Below, piece after piece: positions 1 to 9,309 of a stretch of DNA of 64,000 nt (position 1 is the stretch's first letter; each line of letters starts with the position of its first letter). The position numbers and the translations under genes are program-made. The notes under the pieces were generated by a model, which saw nothing but the letters and a program-made list of their open reading frames with translations, had not been told where the DNA came from and made no database searches. This DNA is from Deltaproteobacteria bacterium. Its GTDB lineage: Bacteria > SAR324 > XYD2-FULL-50-16. The DNA is taken from the NCBI GenBank assembly GCA_018657625.1, contig JABHWU010000025.1:38754-102753 (forward strand), given 5' to 3'.

Positions 1-2
1 GG

Positions 3-1454
3 ATTGAGAAAATATTAGCAGAAATTGGAATCGACTTTGACTCAAGTCTGGTTATTCGTCGGAAAGTGTCTAAAGCAGGTAAAAACGCTAATTTTGTTAA
101 TGATTGTTCGGTCAGTTTAAATGTTTTATTAAATTTGGGAAAGTATCTGGTTGACCTTAATGGGCAGCATTCACAACAAAGTTTATTACAGCCCTCTTCT
201 CACATCGATTATTATGATGATTATTTACAAATTACTTCGGAAGTTGAAGTTTTTAGTAATGAATATCAAAGATATTTAAATATACAAAAACAGTTATCTG
301 ATATTCAAAACAGTGTGGCCGATCGCGCCCGGGAATCAGATTTTCTACAATTTCAGATTAATGAAATTGAAACAGCCAACCTATCAGAAGATGAAATTAA
401 TGAACTGAATCAGGAATATAAGGTTTTAAATAATGCGGAAAAACTGATTGCGACCATATTACCAGTCACAAGCTGGATCGAAGGAGTTGGGTCTCCGATA
501 GAACAGATGTCAACAGCAATATATTCCATTGAGAATTTGATAGAGTATGACCAGCGCTTAGAAAAAATTACTGCTGAAATGAAGTCAGGTTTTATTGTTT
601 TAGAAGAAGCCCTTCAGGAACTGGCACAATATTCTGGAATAGTTGAAGCGAACCCGGTGCGTTTAGAAGAGATTAATCAACGGTTAGCGCAACTAGATCA
701 ACTCAAAAGAAAATATGGTGCCACCATCACAGAAGTGTTAGCGTTTCTGGAACTTCAAAAAGAAAAATTAGCCAACTTATCATCTTCCGATGAAAATTTG
801 AGGCAATTGGAAAAAGAACGAAACAAGTTAGGACGTGATCTTCTTGAACAGGCTGGTCATCTTTCCGAAATCCGGCAAAAAAATAAAGCAGCATTTGAAA
901 ATCAAGTGTTGGATCACTTAAAAGAACTAGGGCTGGAAAAGAGCCGCTTTGAAATTGCGTTTAAATCATCAGATCCGGAAAATAGCAATAATTTAAGCCG
1001 AAAAGGACTAGATCAGGTTGAATTTTTAATTACTACTAATCCTGGTCATCCCTTGAAGTCATTAGGAAAAATTGCTTCCGGAGGCGAGCTTTCAAGAATT
1101 CTACTCTCCATAAAGTCCATCGTTAGGTCTGATCAGTCTGGCCAATCTTTGATTTTTGATGAAATTGATACAGGTATTAGTGGGAGAATTTCTGAAACCG
1201 TTGGTATTAAATTAAACCAGCTTGGAAAAAGTAAGCAGGTGATTTGTATCACGCATTCACCGCAAGTAGCTTCTATTGCCGCTTCTCACCATCTGGTTAA
1301 AAAAGAAATGAAACAAAAGGAAGCTGTAACACGTATTTTTAAACTAAAGCAAAAGGAGCGCATTCAGGAAATCGCTCAATTTTTGGCGGGTAATGAAATA
1401 TCCAGTAAAACCCTATCAGTGGCTAAAGAGATGCTTAACAATGGAGGAAAATGA
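3..1454 (+). CDS. recN: DNA repair protein RecN, C-terminal part (5' truncated by window edge)
   Basis: RecN is an SMC-like ATPase that acts at DNA double-strand breaks during recombinational repair. The reading frame is open from base 3, so the true start and the N-terminal Walker A motif lie outside the window; the GTG at 66 is internal. Visible landmarks are the family's LVIRRKVSKAGKN-like stretch, the NGQHSQQSLL segment, a long coiled coil, the ABC signature IASGGELSR, Walker B LIFDEIDTGISGR and the H-loop ITHSPQVAS. The 483 codons seen fit the C-terminal six-sevenths of a roughly 550-residue family. The stop overlaps the next start by 4 bp (ATGA), so the two are probably translationally coupled. 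Confidence 0.95.
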   Translation: MEKILAEIGIDFDSSLVIRRKVSKAGKNANFVNDCSVSLNVLLNLGKYLVDLNGQHSQQSLLQPSSHIDYYDDYLQITSEVEVFSNEYQRYLNIQKQLSDIQNSVADRARESDFLQFQINEIETANLSEDEINELNQEYKVLNNAEKLIATILPVTSWIEGVGSPIEQMSTAIYSIENLIEYDQRLEKITAEMKSGFIVLEEALQELAQYSGIVEANPVRLEEINQRLAQLDQLKRKYGATITEVLAFLELQKEKLANLSSSDENLRQLEKERNKLGRDLLEQAGHLSEIRQKNKAAFENQVLDHLKELGLEKSRFEIAFKSSDPENSNNLSRKGLDQVEFLITTNPGHPLKSLGKIASGGELSRILLSIKSIVRSDQSGQSLIFDEIDTGISGRISETVGIKLNQLGKSKQVICITHSPQVASIAASHHLVKKEMKQKEAVTRIFKLKQKERIQEIAQFLAGNEISSKTLSVAKEMLNNGGK

Positions 1455-1975
1455 GAGTTTTTTCGTTGGAATTCCTGATTATTTTTATTCTTTCCGTTTT
1501 AATTATTATCTGGAAACTTCGAAGCAAAAAAGGACATTCAAGCATTCCCAGGAAGTTTGTATCTATTCGGGGGCAACAGCTGGTTACCGAAATCAACCAA
1601 AACACACCACTATTATGTCTATTGGAGGAAGGGAAAAAATTCGGTGAAGATTTTCAGGAAAAGGAAAACCCGGAATTGCCACATGGTGATGATTGTGAAT
1701 GCGAATTGAAAGAAGTTAACCACAGTAGTGCAGATTGGTTTTTAGATAAAAATAAACAGCAAAAAACTGAATACACTGATTTGGGAATTTTAACAAATGC
1801 TGAAAAACGATATTATAAGTTTATCCTGATTAGTCAACATCCTAACACTCCAGAAGGGGAGAGGGGTGAATATCAGCAAATGGCTGAACAGGTCTTTCCG
1901 ATTTCAGAAGCTTTTCGGATGGAGGTGAAAGCTCATCTGAAGGAAGAGTTAAACAGCCAGACAAGTGAGAGGTAA
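1451..1975 (+). CDS. Small single-pass membrane protein, unknown function
   Basis: The 174-residue product begins with one hydrophobic segment (about residues 4-21, FSLEFLIIFILSVLIIIW) followed by basic residues, which suggests an N-in anchor or an uncleaved signal. The rest is soluble, acidic and charged, with a Cys pair in DDCECELKE. I recognise no family. Its start overlaps the recN stop by 4 bp, with a GGAGG Shine-Dalgarno inside the end of recN. The thiamine-binding gene follows after 3 bp, so the three form one transcription unit. Function cannot be inferred beyond membrane attachment. Confidence 0.8.
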   Translation: MRVFSLEFLIIFILSVLIIIWKLRSKKGHSSIPRKFVSIRGQQLVTEINQNTPLLCLLEEGKKFGEDFQEKENPELPHGDDCECELKEVNHSSADWFLDKNKQQKTEYTDLGILTNAEKRYYKFILISQHPNTPEGERGEYQQMAEQVFPISEAFRMEVKAHLKEELNSQTSER

Positions 1976-1978
1976 TTA

Positions 1979-2290
1979 ATGTCTATTTTACTAGAGTTTT
2001 CAATGTCTCCTTTGGATAAGGGAGAAAGTGTCAGTAAATATGTTTCCCGATCTCTGGATATTATTGACCGGTCAGGAGTCTCTTACCGGTTAAATCCAAT
2101 GGGAACAGTTTTAGAAGGGGAATGGGATGAAGTAATGGCGGTCATGAAACAATGTTATGAAAAAATGCGTCAGGATTGCATTCGTATCAGTTGTGCGGTT
2201 AAAATTGATGCCCGGGAGGGGCAGACAGATCGGCTGAGTGCTAAAACTAAAAAACTGGAATCAATTTTAGAGAGGGATCTCAGTCAATAG
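1979..2290 (+). CDS. MTH1187-family (UPF0045) thiamine-binding-like protein
   Basis: The 103-residue protein matches the MTH1187/YkoF-like small ferredoxin-fold family: the opening strand LLEFSMSPLDKGESVS, then YRLNPMGTVLEGEWDEV, then a helix and a closing strand. Some family members bind thiamine or related pyrimidines and form tetramers; the physiological role is mostly unknown. Length is normal for the family. It lies 3 bp downstream of the small membrane protein gene and ends the recN operon. Family assignment is from remembered sequence pattern; ligand binding is inference. Confidence 0.85.
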   Translation: MSILLEFSMSPLDKGESVSKYVSRSLDIIDRSGVSYRLNPMGTVLEGEWDEVMAVMKQCYEKMRQDCIRISCAVKIDAREGQTDRLSAKTKKLESILERDLSQ

Positions 2291-2340
2291 AGGAAAGTTA
2301 TTAGATGATAAGGGGTGCCTGGTTTAATATGATTAGATAA

Positions 2341-3243
2341 TTACAGCTTTTCTTCAGTGATGTAAGGCACCGGATTTTGAGTGATACCATTAAAAACAAC
2401 CTCATAATATAGTCGATAATCACTGGAGGTACCAATGTTAGCTACTTTGGCAATAATATCATTTTTTTGAACTAGGTCCCCTTCTTCAATTTCCGGGTTG
2501 GTAATAAATCCATAGCGCGTCACAAATCCGTTTCCGTGATCAATGACAATCAGATTACTCAATTCATCATCTTTGCCTACAAATAAGACCATACCATCGG
2601 CAGTTGTTCGTACGTTAGCGTTCATATTTGTCGCTATATTGATACCAAAATGCGATAAAATCTGATTTGTATATGGATCCGCTTTAACACCATAGCCATT
2701 GATTAGTAAACCTTTTGACGGCCATTGTGATGGAACCTTTTTTAAGGGGTTTTTTATTTCAGAATAAAAGTCCTCTAAGTTCTTAAATTTTATTTCTTTA
2801 TCATTAAAATTAGAAATAATTTTTTCGCCGTTACTCGCAATTATTGATAATATTCCTTCTTGTTGGGCCTGAATTTTTTGATTGGCTATTTCCTGCTCAG
2901 ACATTTTTTGACGTTTATTTTTCTTATCCCTTTCCAAACTTGTGACACTTCTAAGTTTATAATCTAATGACTTCAGGTGTTCAAAGTTCATTTGAATTTT
3001 GTCATATTTTTCATTAAAAATTTTAATTTGTTTTTCTTTTTCTTCAAATTCCAATTGAAGTTTGTTAATGCTAACTAATTGTGAACGAATACTTAAATAG
3101 TCGATCATAATCCACATCCAGGCAGCAATTAATCCAATAAGAAGTAATACCATAAATATTACAAATAACGCCGGTATTCTTCTCTTTTTAACAGCAGCTG
3201 TTTTTTGAGGTATGATAACCAGGGTAAAGAATTTTTCAAGCAA
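2341..3243 (-). CDS. Membrane-anchored LytM/M23-domain protein, probably non-catalytic
   Basis: The 300-residue protein has a short cytoplasmic basic N-terminus, a transmembrane helix (about 24-47), a coiled coil (about 52-125) and a C-terminal LytM domain (about 178-290). This order is typical of murein-hydrolase regulators and M23 endopeptidases. Of the M23 zinc and catalytic residues, only His198 of the HxxxD motif remains: the Asp is Asn202, the His of YxHL is Phe246, and the His of LHFE is Tyr279. HGNGF is retained at 236-240. The domain therefore probably binds partners or peptidoglycan rather than cutting it, as EnvC/NlpD-type factors do. It follows a small membrane-protein gene by 18 bp. 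Confidence 0.9.
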   Translation of the reverse strand: MLEKFFTLVIIPQKTAAVKKRRIPALFVIFMVLLLIGLIAAWMWIMIDYLSIRSQLVSINKLQLEFEEKEKQIKIFNEKYDKIQMNFEHLKSLDYKLRSVTSLERDKKNKRQKMSEQEIANQKIQAQQEGILSIIASNGEKIISNFNDKEIKFKNLEDFYSEIKNPLKKVPSQWPSKGLLINGYGVKADPYTNQILSHFGINIATNMNANVRTTADGMVLFVGKDDELSNLIVIDHGNGFVTRYGFITNPEIEEGDLVQKNDIIAKVANIGTSSDYRLYYEVVFNGITQNPVPYITEEKL

Positions 3244-3261
3244 AACAAAAACTCCAGGGAA

Positions 3262-3456
3262 TTATTTTAAGCTATGGGTGCTAAGTTTAACGAGTATTAT
3301 AATAAAACCAACCACTCCTTCAACAATAGCTACCTTTTTAATATCTAAACTTGGAAAAGCACGATGGAGTAGTGATTCTACTTTGGATAAATTGGCTAAA
3401 GTGAATAATGAATCAGCAACCATTAACACTGCAATGATGGTTATTATTAAGTTCAT
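3262..3456 (-). CDS. Small two-helix membrane protein, unknown
   Basis: The 64-residue product is mostly hydrophobic, with segments at about 1-19 and 43-58 separated by a short amphipathic stretch. It sits directly upstream of the LytM protein on the same strand, 18 bp away, so the two are probably co-transcribed. There is no clear Shine-Dalgarno before the ATG at 3456. The opposite-strand frame here looks like a shadow because this strand gives a coherent two-helix pattern. No family is recognised; it could assist the LytM protein in the inner membrane. Confidence 0.55.
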   Translation of the reverse strand: MNLIITIIAVLMVADSLFTLANLSKVESLLHRAFPSLDIKKVAIVEGVVGFIIILVKLSTHSLK

Positions 3457-3502
3457 AAAAAGTTAAATAGGTATAATTGCCATTTTATCATTTAGATTTA
3501 TT

Positions 3503-3534
3503 TTTAAAGTGCCTGTTTATGAGATGCACTTTAA
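3503..3534. terminator. Inverted repeat downstream of glgP, possible terminator
   Basis: TTTAAAGTGC at 3503-3512 pairs perfectly with GCACTTTAAA at 3525-3534 around a 12-nt loop. A T-rich run follows on the plus strand, but the minus-strand side, where glgP transcripts would arrive, is not clearly U-rich. It may be a weak terminator or an mRNA 3' end structure for glgP. Confidence 0.3.
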
Positions 3535-3705
3535 ATAAATTTTTTAGAAAAGACTAGCATTCATCTTTTTTTAATGTATTTGACCTCTTTTAACTGTGAG
3601 ACACATAAGTATACCCCGGCCAGCCTTGGGGTTTTAATTTTCCAATTACCCATCCCAGTATCGAAAGAATTGATAGATTAAAGAACTATTAACTTGAAAT
3701 GAAAC

Positions 3706-6168
3706 TTATGATATCGGGCAAGGGTTTACATGCCAGATATCATCAATATATTCCTGGATGACCCGGTCAGATGAAAATTTCCCCATTCTGGAAACATTTA
3801 AAACGGATTTTTTATTCCAGGATAATTTATCCTGATAAAGTAGTGAAACTGTTTTCTGACATTCAATATACTGCTGAAAATCAGCCAGGACAAAGAAATG
3901 ATCTCCAAAGTTTACTAGTATATCGACAAGGTCGGTAAATAACCCAGCATTATGAGGTGAGAAATATCCTTTTCTGATTTGATCCAGAATCCGTTTTAAG
4001 TTTTCATTTTGGTCCAAGTAGTTATGAGGACTATATCCTTTTTGTTTGATGGACGCTATTTCTTCAACAGTGTGACCAAAAATAAAAATGTTGTCCTGAC
4101 CAACTTCTTCCATGATTTCTACATTGGCACCATCAAGCGTGCCAATGGTTAATGCTCCATTTAAGGCGAACTTCATGTTTCCGGTTCCGGAAGCTTCCAT
4201 ACCAGCTGTGGAAATTTGTTCAGATAACTCTGCGGCCGGAATAATTTTCATAGCAACAGGTACGCTGTAATTAGGGATAAAGGCAACTTTTAACTTTTCC
4301 TGAATTTGAGGATCATTGTTGATAATTTTGGCAACAGAATTAATGAGATAAATAATATCTTTGGCCATTTTATATCCGGGAGCAGCTTTCCCTCCAAAAA
4401 TGACGGTTCTGGGATAAAAATCTGTCAGATTATTATCTTTGATCTGGTTATATAAATAGATAACATGAAAAATATTCATTAATTGACGCTTATATTCGTG
4501 AATCCGTTTAACCTGGATATCAAAAATAGAATCCAAATTGATATCAATATCACAATTATTGTAAATGACGTCTGCCAGTACTTTTTTATTCTGGTATTTA
4601 ATTTGTCTCCAATCATTAAGCAGATCCTCATTATCACAATGGTCTTCAAGGGCTTTTAATTCAGATAAGTTCTTGATCCATGAGCATCCAATTTTGGATG
4701 AAATTAGATCCGATAAACGAGGATTTGCACGTTTTAGCCATCTGCGTGGCGTGATGCCATTTGTTTTATTATTGAATTTTTCAGGAAATAGCTCGTAAAA
4801 ATCCTTAAAAATGCCTGTCTTCAATAGTTCAGAGTGGATCGCTGCAACCCCATTTACTGAAAAACTACCAACGATTGCCAGATTCGACATCCGAATGTTT
4901 TCCGGATCACTGTTTTCTATAATTGACATGCGATTCCGGCGATCAAAGTCACCCGGGAAAACGACTGCAATTCGGTCCAGTAAATCCAGATTAATCTTAA
5001 AGATGATTTCCACATGTCTGGGTAATACAGCCTGCATCATGGCAACCGGCCATTTTTCCAGTGCTTCAGGTAATACTGTATGATTCGTGTAAGCGAATAC
5101 CTTTGAGGTTATTTTCCAGGCTTTCTCCCAGTGAAGGTGATACTGGTCCAATAAGATTCGCATCAATTCTACAATTGCGATGGATGGATGGGTATCATTC
5201 AACTGGATGACTATTTTTTCCGGTAAGGTTTCAATATGATTATTTTTAAGATGTTTTTGTAAAATATCCTGAAGTGAGGCTGATACCATGAAATATTGCT
5301 GCTTGATCCTCAATTCCTTTCCCTCATAATTGTTATCATTGGGGTAAAGAATCTTAGAAATTGATTCAGATTGACTCTTATCAATCATGGCACCAATATA
5401 ATCACCTGAATTAAATGTTTCCAGATTAAATTCGTTGGATGAAGTGGCTGACCATAGTTTCAAAGTATTCACTGTTTTATTCAGGTATCCCGGTATTGGG
5501 ATATCAAAACCGATACCAATGACAGATTCAGTATTGGTCCATTGGGAATGTGCTGTTCCCTCATGGTCAGTATATTTTGTGATATTGCCCATAAAATGGA
5601 CTTTGTATTCATTTTCAGTTCTGGCAATTTCCCACGGATTACCATATCTTAACCAATAATCCGGGTTTTCCTTTTGCTGACAATCTTCAATGGTTTGTTT
5701 GAACATTCCGAACTCATACCGAATCCCATATCCGGTCGCCGGTAGTTCCAGGGTTGCCATAGAATCCAGAAAACAAGCAGCCAAACGTCCCAGTCCACCG
5801 TTTCCCAGACCAGCGTCTGCTTCAATTTCAGTAAGTTCTTCCAGGGAGGTTCCCAATTCTGATAAAGCAGTATCAACAATCTGGTCAATGCCAAGACTAA
5901 TTAAGGCATTTCCCATTGATCGTCCCATTAAGAATTCCAAAGAAAAATAATAGACGTGTTTGGGTTGCTGGTTATGATAAGTCTGCTGTGTTAATAGCCA
6001 CTCTTTAATCAATTTATCTCTGATTGTAAATGCGAGTGCCCGAAATTTATCCAGCCCACTGGAAGTCTCCCAATCCTTTGCGACTGAAAGAGAAAGATGT
6101 TGTTGGAAACTTTTTTTAAACGCCTCTATTTGTTTTTTTTTTTCCTGTTCGTTTTCTGTTTGTTCCAT
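3706..6168 (-). CDS. glgP: Glycogen/starch alpha-glucan phosphorylase
   Basis: A GT35-family, PLP-dependent enzyme that releases glucose-1-phosphate from glycogen or maltodextrin in the cytosol. The 820-residue length is normal. Landmarks are the N-terminal HVYYFSLEFLMGRSM, AGLGNGGLGRLAACFLDS, NDTHPSIAIVELMR, NKTNGITPRRWL, and the PLP-lysine signature EASGTGNMKFALNGALTIG followed by DGANVEI. The gene stands alone on the minus strand, with no glycogen synthase or branching enzyme beside it. The inverted-repeat element at 6218-6331 lies just upstream of its start. There is no strong Shine-Dalgarno before the ATG at 6168. Confidence 0.97.
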   Translation of the reverse strand: MEQTENEQEKKKQIEAFKKSFQQHLSLSVAKDWETSSGLDKFRALAFTIRDKLIKEWLLTQQTYHNQQPKHVYYFSLEFLMGRSMGNALISLGIDQIVDTALSELGTSLEELTEIEADAGLGNGGLGRLAACFLDSMATLELPATGYGIRYEFGMFKQTIEDCQQKENPDYWLRYGNPWEIARTENEYKVHFMGNITKYTDHEGTAHSQWTNTESVIGIGFDIPIPGYLNKTVNTLKLWSATSSNEFNLETFNSGDYIGAMIDKSQSESISKILYPNDNNYEGKELRIKQQYFMVSASLQDILQKHLKNNHIETLPEKIVIQLNDTHPSIAIVELMRILLDQYHLHWEKAWKITSKVFAYTNHTVLPEALEKWPVAMMQAVLPRHVEIIFKINLDLLDRIAVVFPGDFDRRNRMSIIENSDPENIRMSNLAIVGSFSVNGVAAIHSELLKTGIFKDFYELFPEKFNNKTNGITPRRWLKRANPRLSDLISSKIGCSWIKNLSELKALEDHCDNEDLLNDWRQIKYQNKKVLADVIYNNCDIDINLDSIFDIQVKRIHEYKRQLMNIFHVIYLYNQIKDNNLTDFYPRTVIFGGKAAPGYKMAKDIIYLINSVAKIINNDPQIQEKLKVAFIPNYSVPVAMKIIPAAELSEQISTAGMEASGTGNMKFALNGALTIGTLDGANVEIMEEVGQDNIFIFGHTVEEIASIKQKGYSPHNYLDQNENLKRILDQIRKGYFSPHNAGLFTDLVDILVNFGDHFFVLADFQQYIECQKTVSLLYQDKLSWNKKSVLNVSRMGKFSSDRVIQEYIDDIWHVNPCPIS

Positions 6169-6217
6169 TTTATTTAGCTATATTTTTGTCAATGATTCGT
6201 TTTATGATAAATAATCC

Positions 6218-6331
6218 TTGAACGAAAAGGCATCAATCCGGTAATTAGGGGACATGTAACTATCTGGTATTTCATGGTTAAGTCTTTGCTAAGTATTGTA
6301 CATGTCCCCGAATTACCTGTTTTTCGTTCAA
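6218..6331. repeat. 114-bp imperfect inverted-repeat element (MITE/REP-like)
   Basis: The outer arms TTGAACGAAAA (6218-6228) and TTTTCGTTCAA (6321-6331) match perfectly. Inner arms GGTAATTAGGGGACATGTA (6240-6258) and its complement at 6299-6317 match except for one base. The left arm carries about 8 extra bases between the two blocks, and the centre is about 40 bp without a gene. The same arm sequence recurs at 63851-63884. It resembles non-autonomous elements or REP/RAYT-associated palindromes, in which GGGGACATGT-type motifs are common; this family link is from memory. Confidence 0.7.
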
Positions 6332-6366
6332 ACACTAATTAGTGATTTTGTTAAACTTTACTGGAT

Positions 6367-7323
6367 TTATTCTGAGGTACCGCCACTATTGGCGTCAATT
6401 TTTATAGTTTTTGTTTTATTATCCGGGACTTTGAATCGAATTGATGTATAACCTGAGCCAACATCCATCATTTCTCTTCCCTCCATAACGGCAACTATTT
6501 CCAGTTGTAACTGATTATAGTCTGTATTTTGGAACGGTAAGACCGTAGCATCGAAATCCACAAATCCCCGACGGTTTAAAATAACCGGAGGGAACTCAAT
6601 TTTATCTATATTAGCAGTTAAGTGAACAATTCCTGGTCTTTCAAGATTTGTGCGGGATTTTATATCCATTAGTTGAATGGAGAAAGTGATTGAAGTTTGA
6701 CCGGTATTGGGGATCTCTAATTTTGTTTTTGGTTTTATGACAACACGATAGGGGATAGCTTCTATTTTGTCTGAGATACTACCTTGCTTGGTAATCCCTT
6801 TTATCATCTTTCCCGAATTCAATAAAATTTCTTCGTCTTCATTTTGAACGGATACCTGACCTTCTGATAGACTTAGGTCTAATTTCCCATTTTTCTCCAG
6901 GAATGAAACATTGGTACCTTTTATTCCGCAGGTAGCTGTTGGCGTTTTGATTGTTGTCACCTGATGGCCTTTAACGAATTTCCCCCAAAAACTACCGATT
7001 TGAAGGGTAATATTATGAAAAAACCCTCTTTTCTCGCCTTTGACTTCAGTGGATTTCTCAATGATAAACTTTGTGTTTTCATACAACCTGATTTCACTGC
7101 CGTCTCTAAACAGTAATGTTACCTTACCTGTACTGAGCGTAGTTACTAAATCTTCATCATTTAATATTAAACCTTTTCTGCCTGGAAAGACACGGGTAGA
7201 CCTTTTTATCTGAACATCGCCTGTTATCTTTTTTATACTGGCGACAGCATTTAAGGCAAAAGTCGGTTTTTCAATCCAAAAAGAAACAATAATTAAAATT
7301 ACCATAAAATATTTGATTGTCAT
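6367..7323 (-). CDS. Secreted FecR-domain protein
   Basis: The 318-residue protein has a signal peptide (about 1-23, ending near PTFA-LNA). A FecR domain (about 28-150) follows: GDVQIKRS, the GLILNDEDLVTTLSTGKVTLLFRDGSEIRL pattern (positions about 50-80), and TPTATCGIKGTNVS. The C-terminal half (about 190-300) has beta-strand-like spacing and may form an Ig-like fold. Free-standing FecR-domain proteins without a partner sigma or anti-sigma factor are common in Proteobacteria and probably act in the envelope; their function is unclear. An AAAGG Shine-Dalgarno precedes the ATG. It is separated from glgP by the repeat element. Confidence 0.85.
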   Translation of the reverse strand: MTIKYFMVILIIVSFWIEKPTFALNAVASIKKITGDVQIKRSTRVFPGRKGLILNDEDLVTTLSTGKVTLLFRDGSEIRLYENTKFIIEKSTEVKGEKRGFFHNITLQIGSFWGKFVKGHQVTTIKTPTATCGIKGTNVSFLEKNGKLDLSLSEGQVSVQNEDEEILLNSGKMIKGITKQGSISDKIEAIPYRVVIKPKTKLEIPNTGQTSITFSIQLMDIKSRTNLERPGIVHLTANIDKIEFPPVILNRRGFVDFDATVLPFQNTDYNQLQLEIVAVMEGREMMDVGSGYTSIRFKVPDNKTKTIKIDANSGGTSE

Positions 7324-7765
7324 TTTAACCTTTTCTATAAGAATTAAAGATAAATCGATTATTACCTATTTATTGTATTTGATGGTTATTTAGTAAAAAT
7401 AAATAATATCCGTTTGTATAGTGTTTAATACCTTTTAGTTGATACTACATTTAAGCCTTGATAAGAAGACTTTCCTACCTCCGGTAAAAAAAAATAGAAT
7501 TTTGGCTATCATTGAAAAAGGGGATGCCTTGTTTAAACTGATTAAATTTATTATATTATAATTGTTATTGTAAAAAATGTTTTACATTCTAACAATGCTC
7601 TAATCCATAGACAAGTCATTAAAATAGATATCAACTTTTTTGTAAAAATACTGTTGAGTATATTGATTTCAGGTATTATTAAAACTGTACAAAGTCTATC
7701 ATACCTTATATGAAGATACTATAAAAATTGTGTAACTTTATACTTAGTGAAACATTAAATTATCT
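7324..7765. other. Divergent intergenic region, no gene seen
   Basis: This 442-bp, very AT-rich stretch lies between the divergent FecR-protein gene and the secreted-protein pair, so it should hold both promoters. The only clear symmetry is a small inverted repeat, TGTAAAA (7569-7575) and TTTTACA (7580-7586). I see no tRNA, convincing small ORF or strong terminator. Confidence 0.6.
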
Positions 7766-8401
7766 ATGATGCGAATTAATTACGTCAAAGTCAAAATAGT
7801 ATTTATTATTTTTTTATCAGGAATCTGCTGTTGGTCAGGTCAATTATTGGCCATTGATCCGGAAATCAAATATTTTTCGGTTCAGGGTCTAAGATTGAAT
7901 ATGAATCTTGATCAGATCATAACAACTTTCAATATCAATAATATCAAAGATATAAAAGATAAAAATGGCTATACCAGCGAGTATGAAATTAAAAAAAATG
8001 TTAGATATAAAAAACTAACCCTAAGGTTCACAGGGGAAAAACGTCTTTATCGAATCGAATACATTAACACCTATCGTTCTTTTATAAATCGTTCCGGTGA
8101 AATTTTGGAACAACTTATCGCAAAATATGGAGAACCTAATTGGAAATATCATCCAACTAAGGATAATCGGCCTTTAGATATTTTTGCTTGTTGGGGAAAT
8201 CATTGTAGTCGTGAAACCTACATACCCTTAGAGCCTAAATTAACAGCTAATATTTACTACTTAACCGGAAAAGTTAAGATAGTTTTGGCAAATCATGCTA
8301 TTTTCAATGAAGACTGGGAAATATATAAAAGCCGGAGACAAGGACATCAAAACAATCAACAAAATAACAGCATCAAACAATCGGAAAATCTGGATTTTTA
8401 A
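7766..8401 (+). CDS. Secreted protein with a KYGEP-type domain, unknown
   Basis: The 211-residue product has an N-terminal signal peptide (about 1-29, cleavage near LLA-ID). The mature part has a strand-helix opening (LRLNMNLDQIITTF), a KKLTLRFTGEKRLYRIEYI strand pair, a helix and the turn KYGEPNW. Cys pairs occur near CWGNHC. The layout resembles the two halves of the secreted protein at 27663. The C-terminal 25 residues are Gln/Asn rich. It sits 3 bp upstream of the next secreted-protein gene, so they share a transcript. No named family is recognised. Confidence 0.75.
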   Translation: MMRINYVKVKIVFIIFLSGICCWSGQLLAIDPEIKYFSVQGLRLNMNLDQIITTFNINNIKDIKDKNGYTSEYEIKKNVRYKKLTLRFTGEKRLYRIEYINTYRSFINRSGEILEQLIAKYGEPNWKYHPTKDNRPLDIFACWGNHCSRETYIPLEPKLTANIYYLTGKVKIVLANHAIFNEDWEIYKSRRQGHQNNQQNNSIKQSENLDF

Positions 8402-8404
8402 ACA

Positions 8405-9181
8405 ATGAAAACAGATCATTTTATCTTATTATTATTAATGACTCTGAATCTGTTGATTCCATTTGAAGTTTATGGTCAAGCAGATAAAGGTATTGTGATT
8501 TCAACCAACAATGAATTTGGTGGAAAAACTGTTGAATATATTTCTTTTGATCAATCACGGTATCTTGAATATTTTGATTTGGATAATGCAAAGGTTAAAA
8601 CCGAAAAAGTATATTCTGAAGATTACCCGGTATTGAATGGTCTTAAAAAACTTATCAAATACTATTCCTTTGATAAGATGATTAAAGAGGAAAAAGTTTT
8701 TACCAAGGCCATGGCCAGAGAAACGATGGTTGAAAGATCTATCCTGCATTATGATCGTTTTCTGGGTAAGATCAGCAAGAAAGAAGAATATTTTACACGC
8801 AGCTATATGGGCCATTCAATGATTTATTATCAACAGGGGAAAAAAAATAGGATAGAGTGGTACTATCCTGGTAATACAATGGGAATAGCCAAAAATATTG
8901 TTTATTTAGATCATTTTGGAAAAGAGTTTAAAATCATCTCGTATTTTACTCAAAAAACGGTTAAGCAAGAAGGCTATTATAAAAGAGTCAGTCAGCGGGG
9001 GTATACAGCTGGTAAATACTATCGAAATTTAAAACAGCTTTTTTATTTTTCAGATGAATTTGGTTTAAAGAACAGGGGTGTTTATAGAAAGGTTGATACT
9101 TTTCGTTATTCTGATTCAGGTTTGGTTAAAAAAACAACCAACTATTTCAATCGTAATGATGAAATAGTTAATATCAAATAA
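8405..9181 (+). CDS. Secreted protein, unknown
   Basis: The 258-residue product has a signal peptide (about 1-25, MKTDHFILLLLMTLNLLIPF, cleavage near VYGQ-A). The mature chain is rich in Tyr, Lys and Phe. It contains loosely repeated short beta-hairpin units of the form Y-[FY]-x2-[DKR]-x3-K (for example YSFDKMIKEEKVF, YFTQKTVKQEGYY, YFSDEFGLKNRGVY), reminiscent of toxin-antidote or MORN-like hairpin repeats but not clearly either. It is co-transcribed with the upstream secreted protein (3-bp gap). Function is unknown; periplasmic or outer-membrane location is inferred from the signal peptide. Confidence 0.75.
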   Translation: MKTDHFILLLLMTLNLLIPFEVYGQADKGIVISTNNEFGGKTVEYISFDQSRYLEYFDLDNAKVKTEKVYSEDYPVLNGLKKLIKYYSFDKMIKEEKVFTKAMARETMVERSILHYDRFLGKISKKEEYFTRSYMGHSMIYYQQGKKNRIEWYYPGNTMGIAKNIVYLDHFGKEFKIISYFTQKTVKQEGYYKRVSQRGYTAGKYYRNLKQLFYFSDEFGLKNRGVYRKVDTFRYSDSGLVKKTTNYFNRNDEIVNIK

Positions 9182-9309
9182 ATTATTTGATTATTCAGGT
9201 AATTTTTCAGATTTATAGCAATTATAACAAATTTAATGTTTTCGCTTTGACAATTTATTCATTTGACTATTTACTGGATTGTTTAAAATTAATCCTACAA
9301 TGATGACTC

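Noticed and set aside
3212..3466. 84-codon plus-strand ORF across the small membrane-protein gene
   Set aside because: The minus-strand frame gives a coherent two-helix protein beside the LytM gene; the plus frame has no family pattern or ribosome site.
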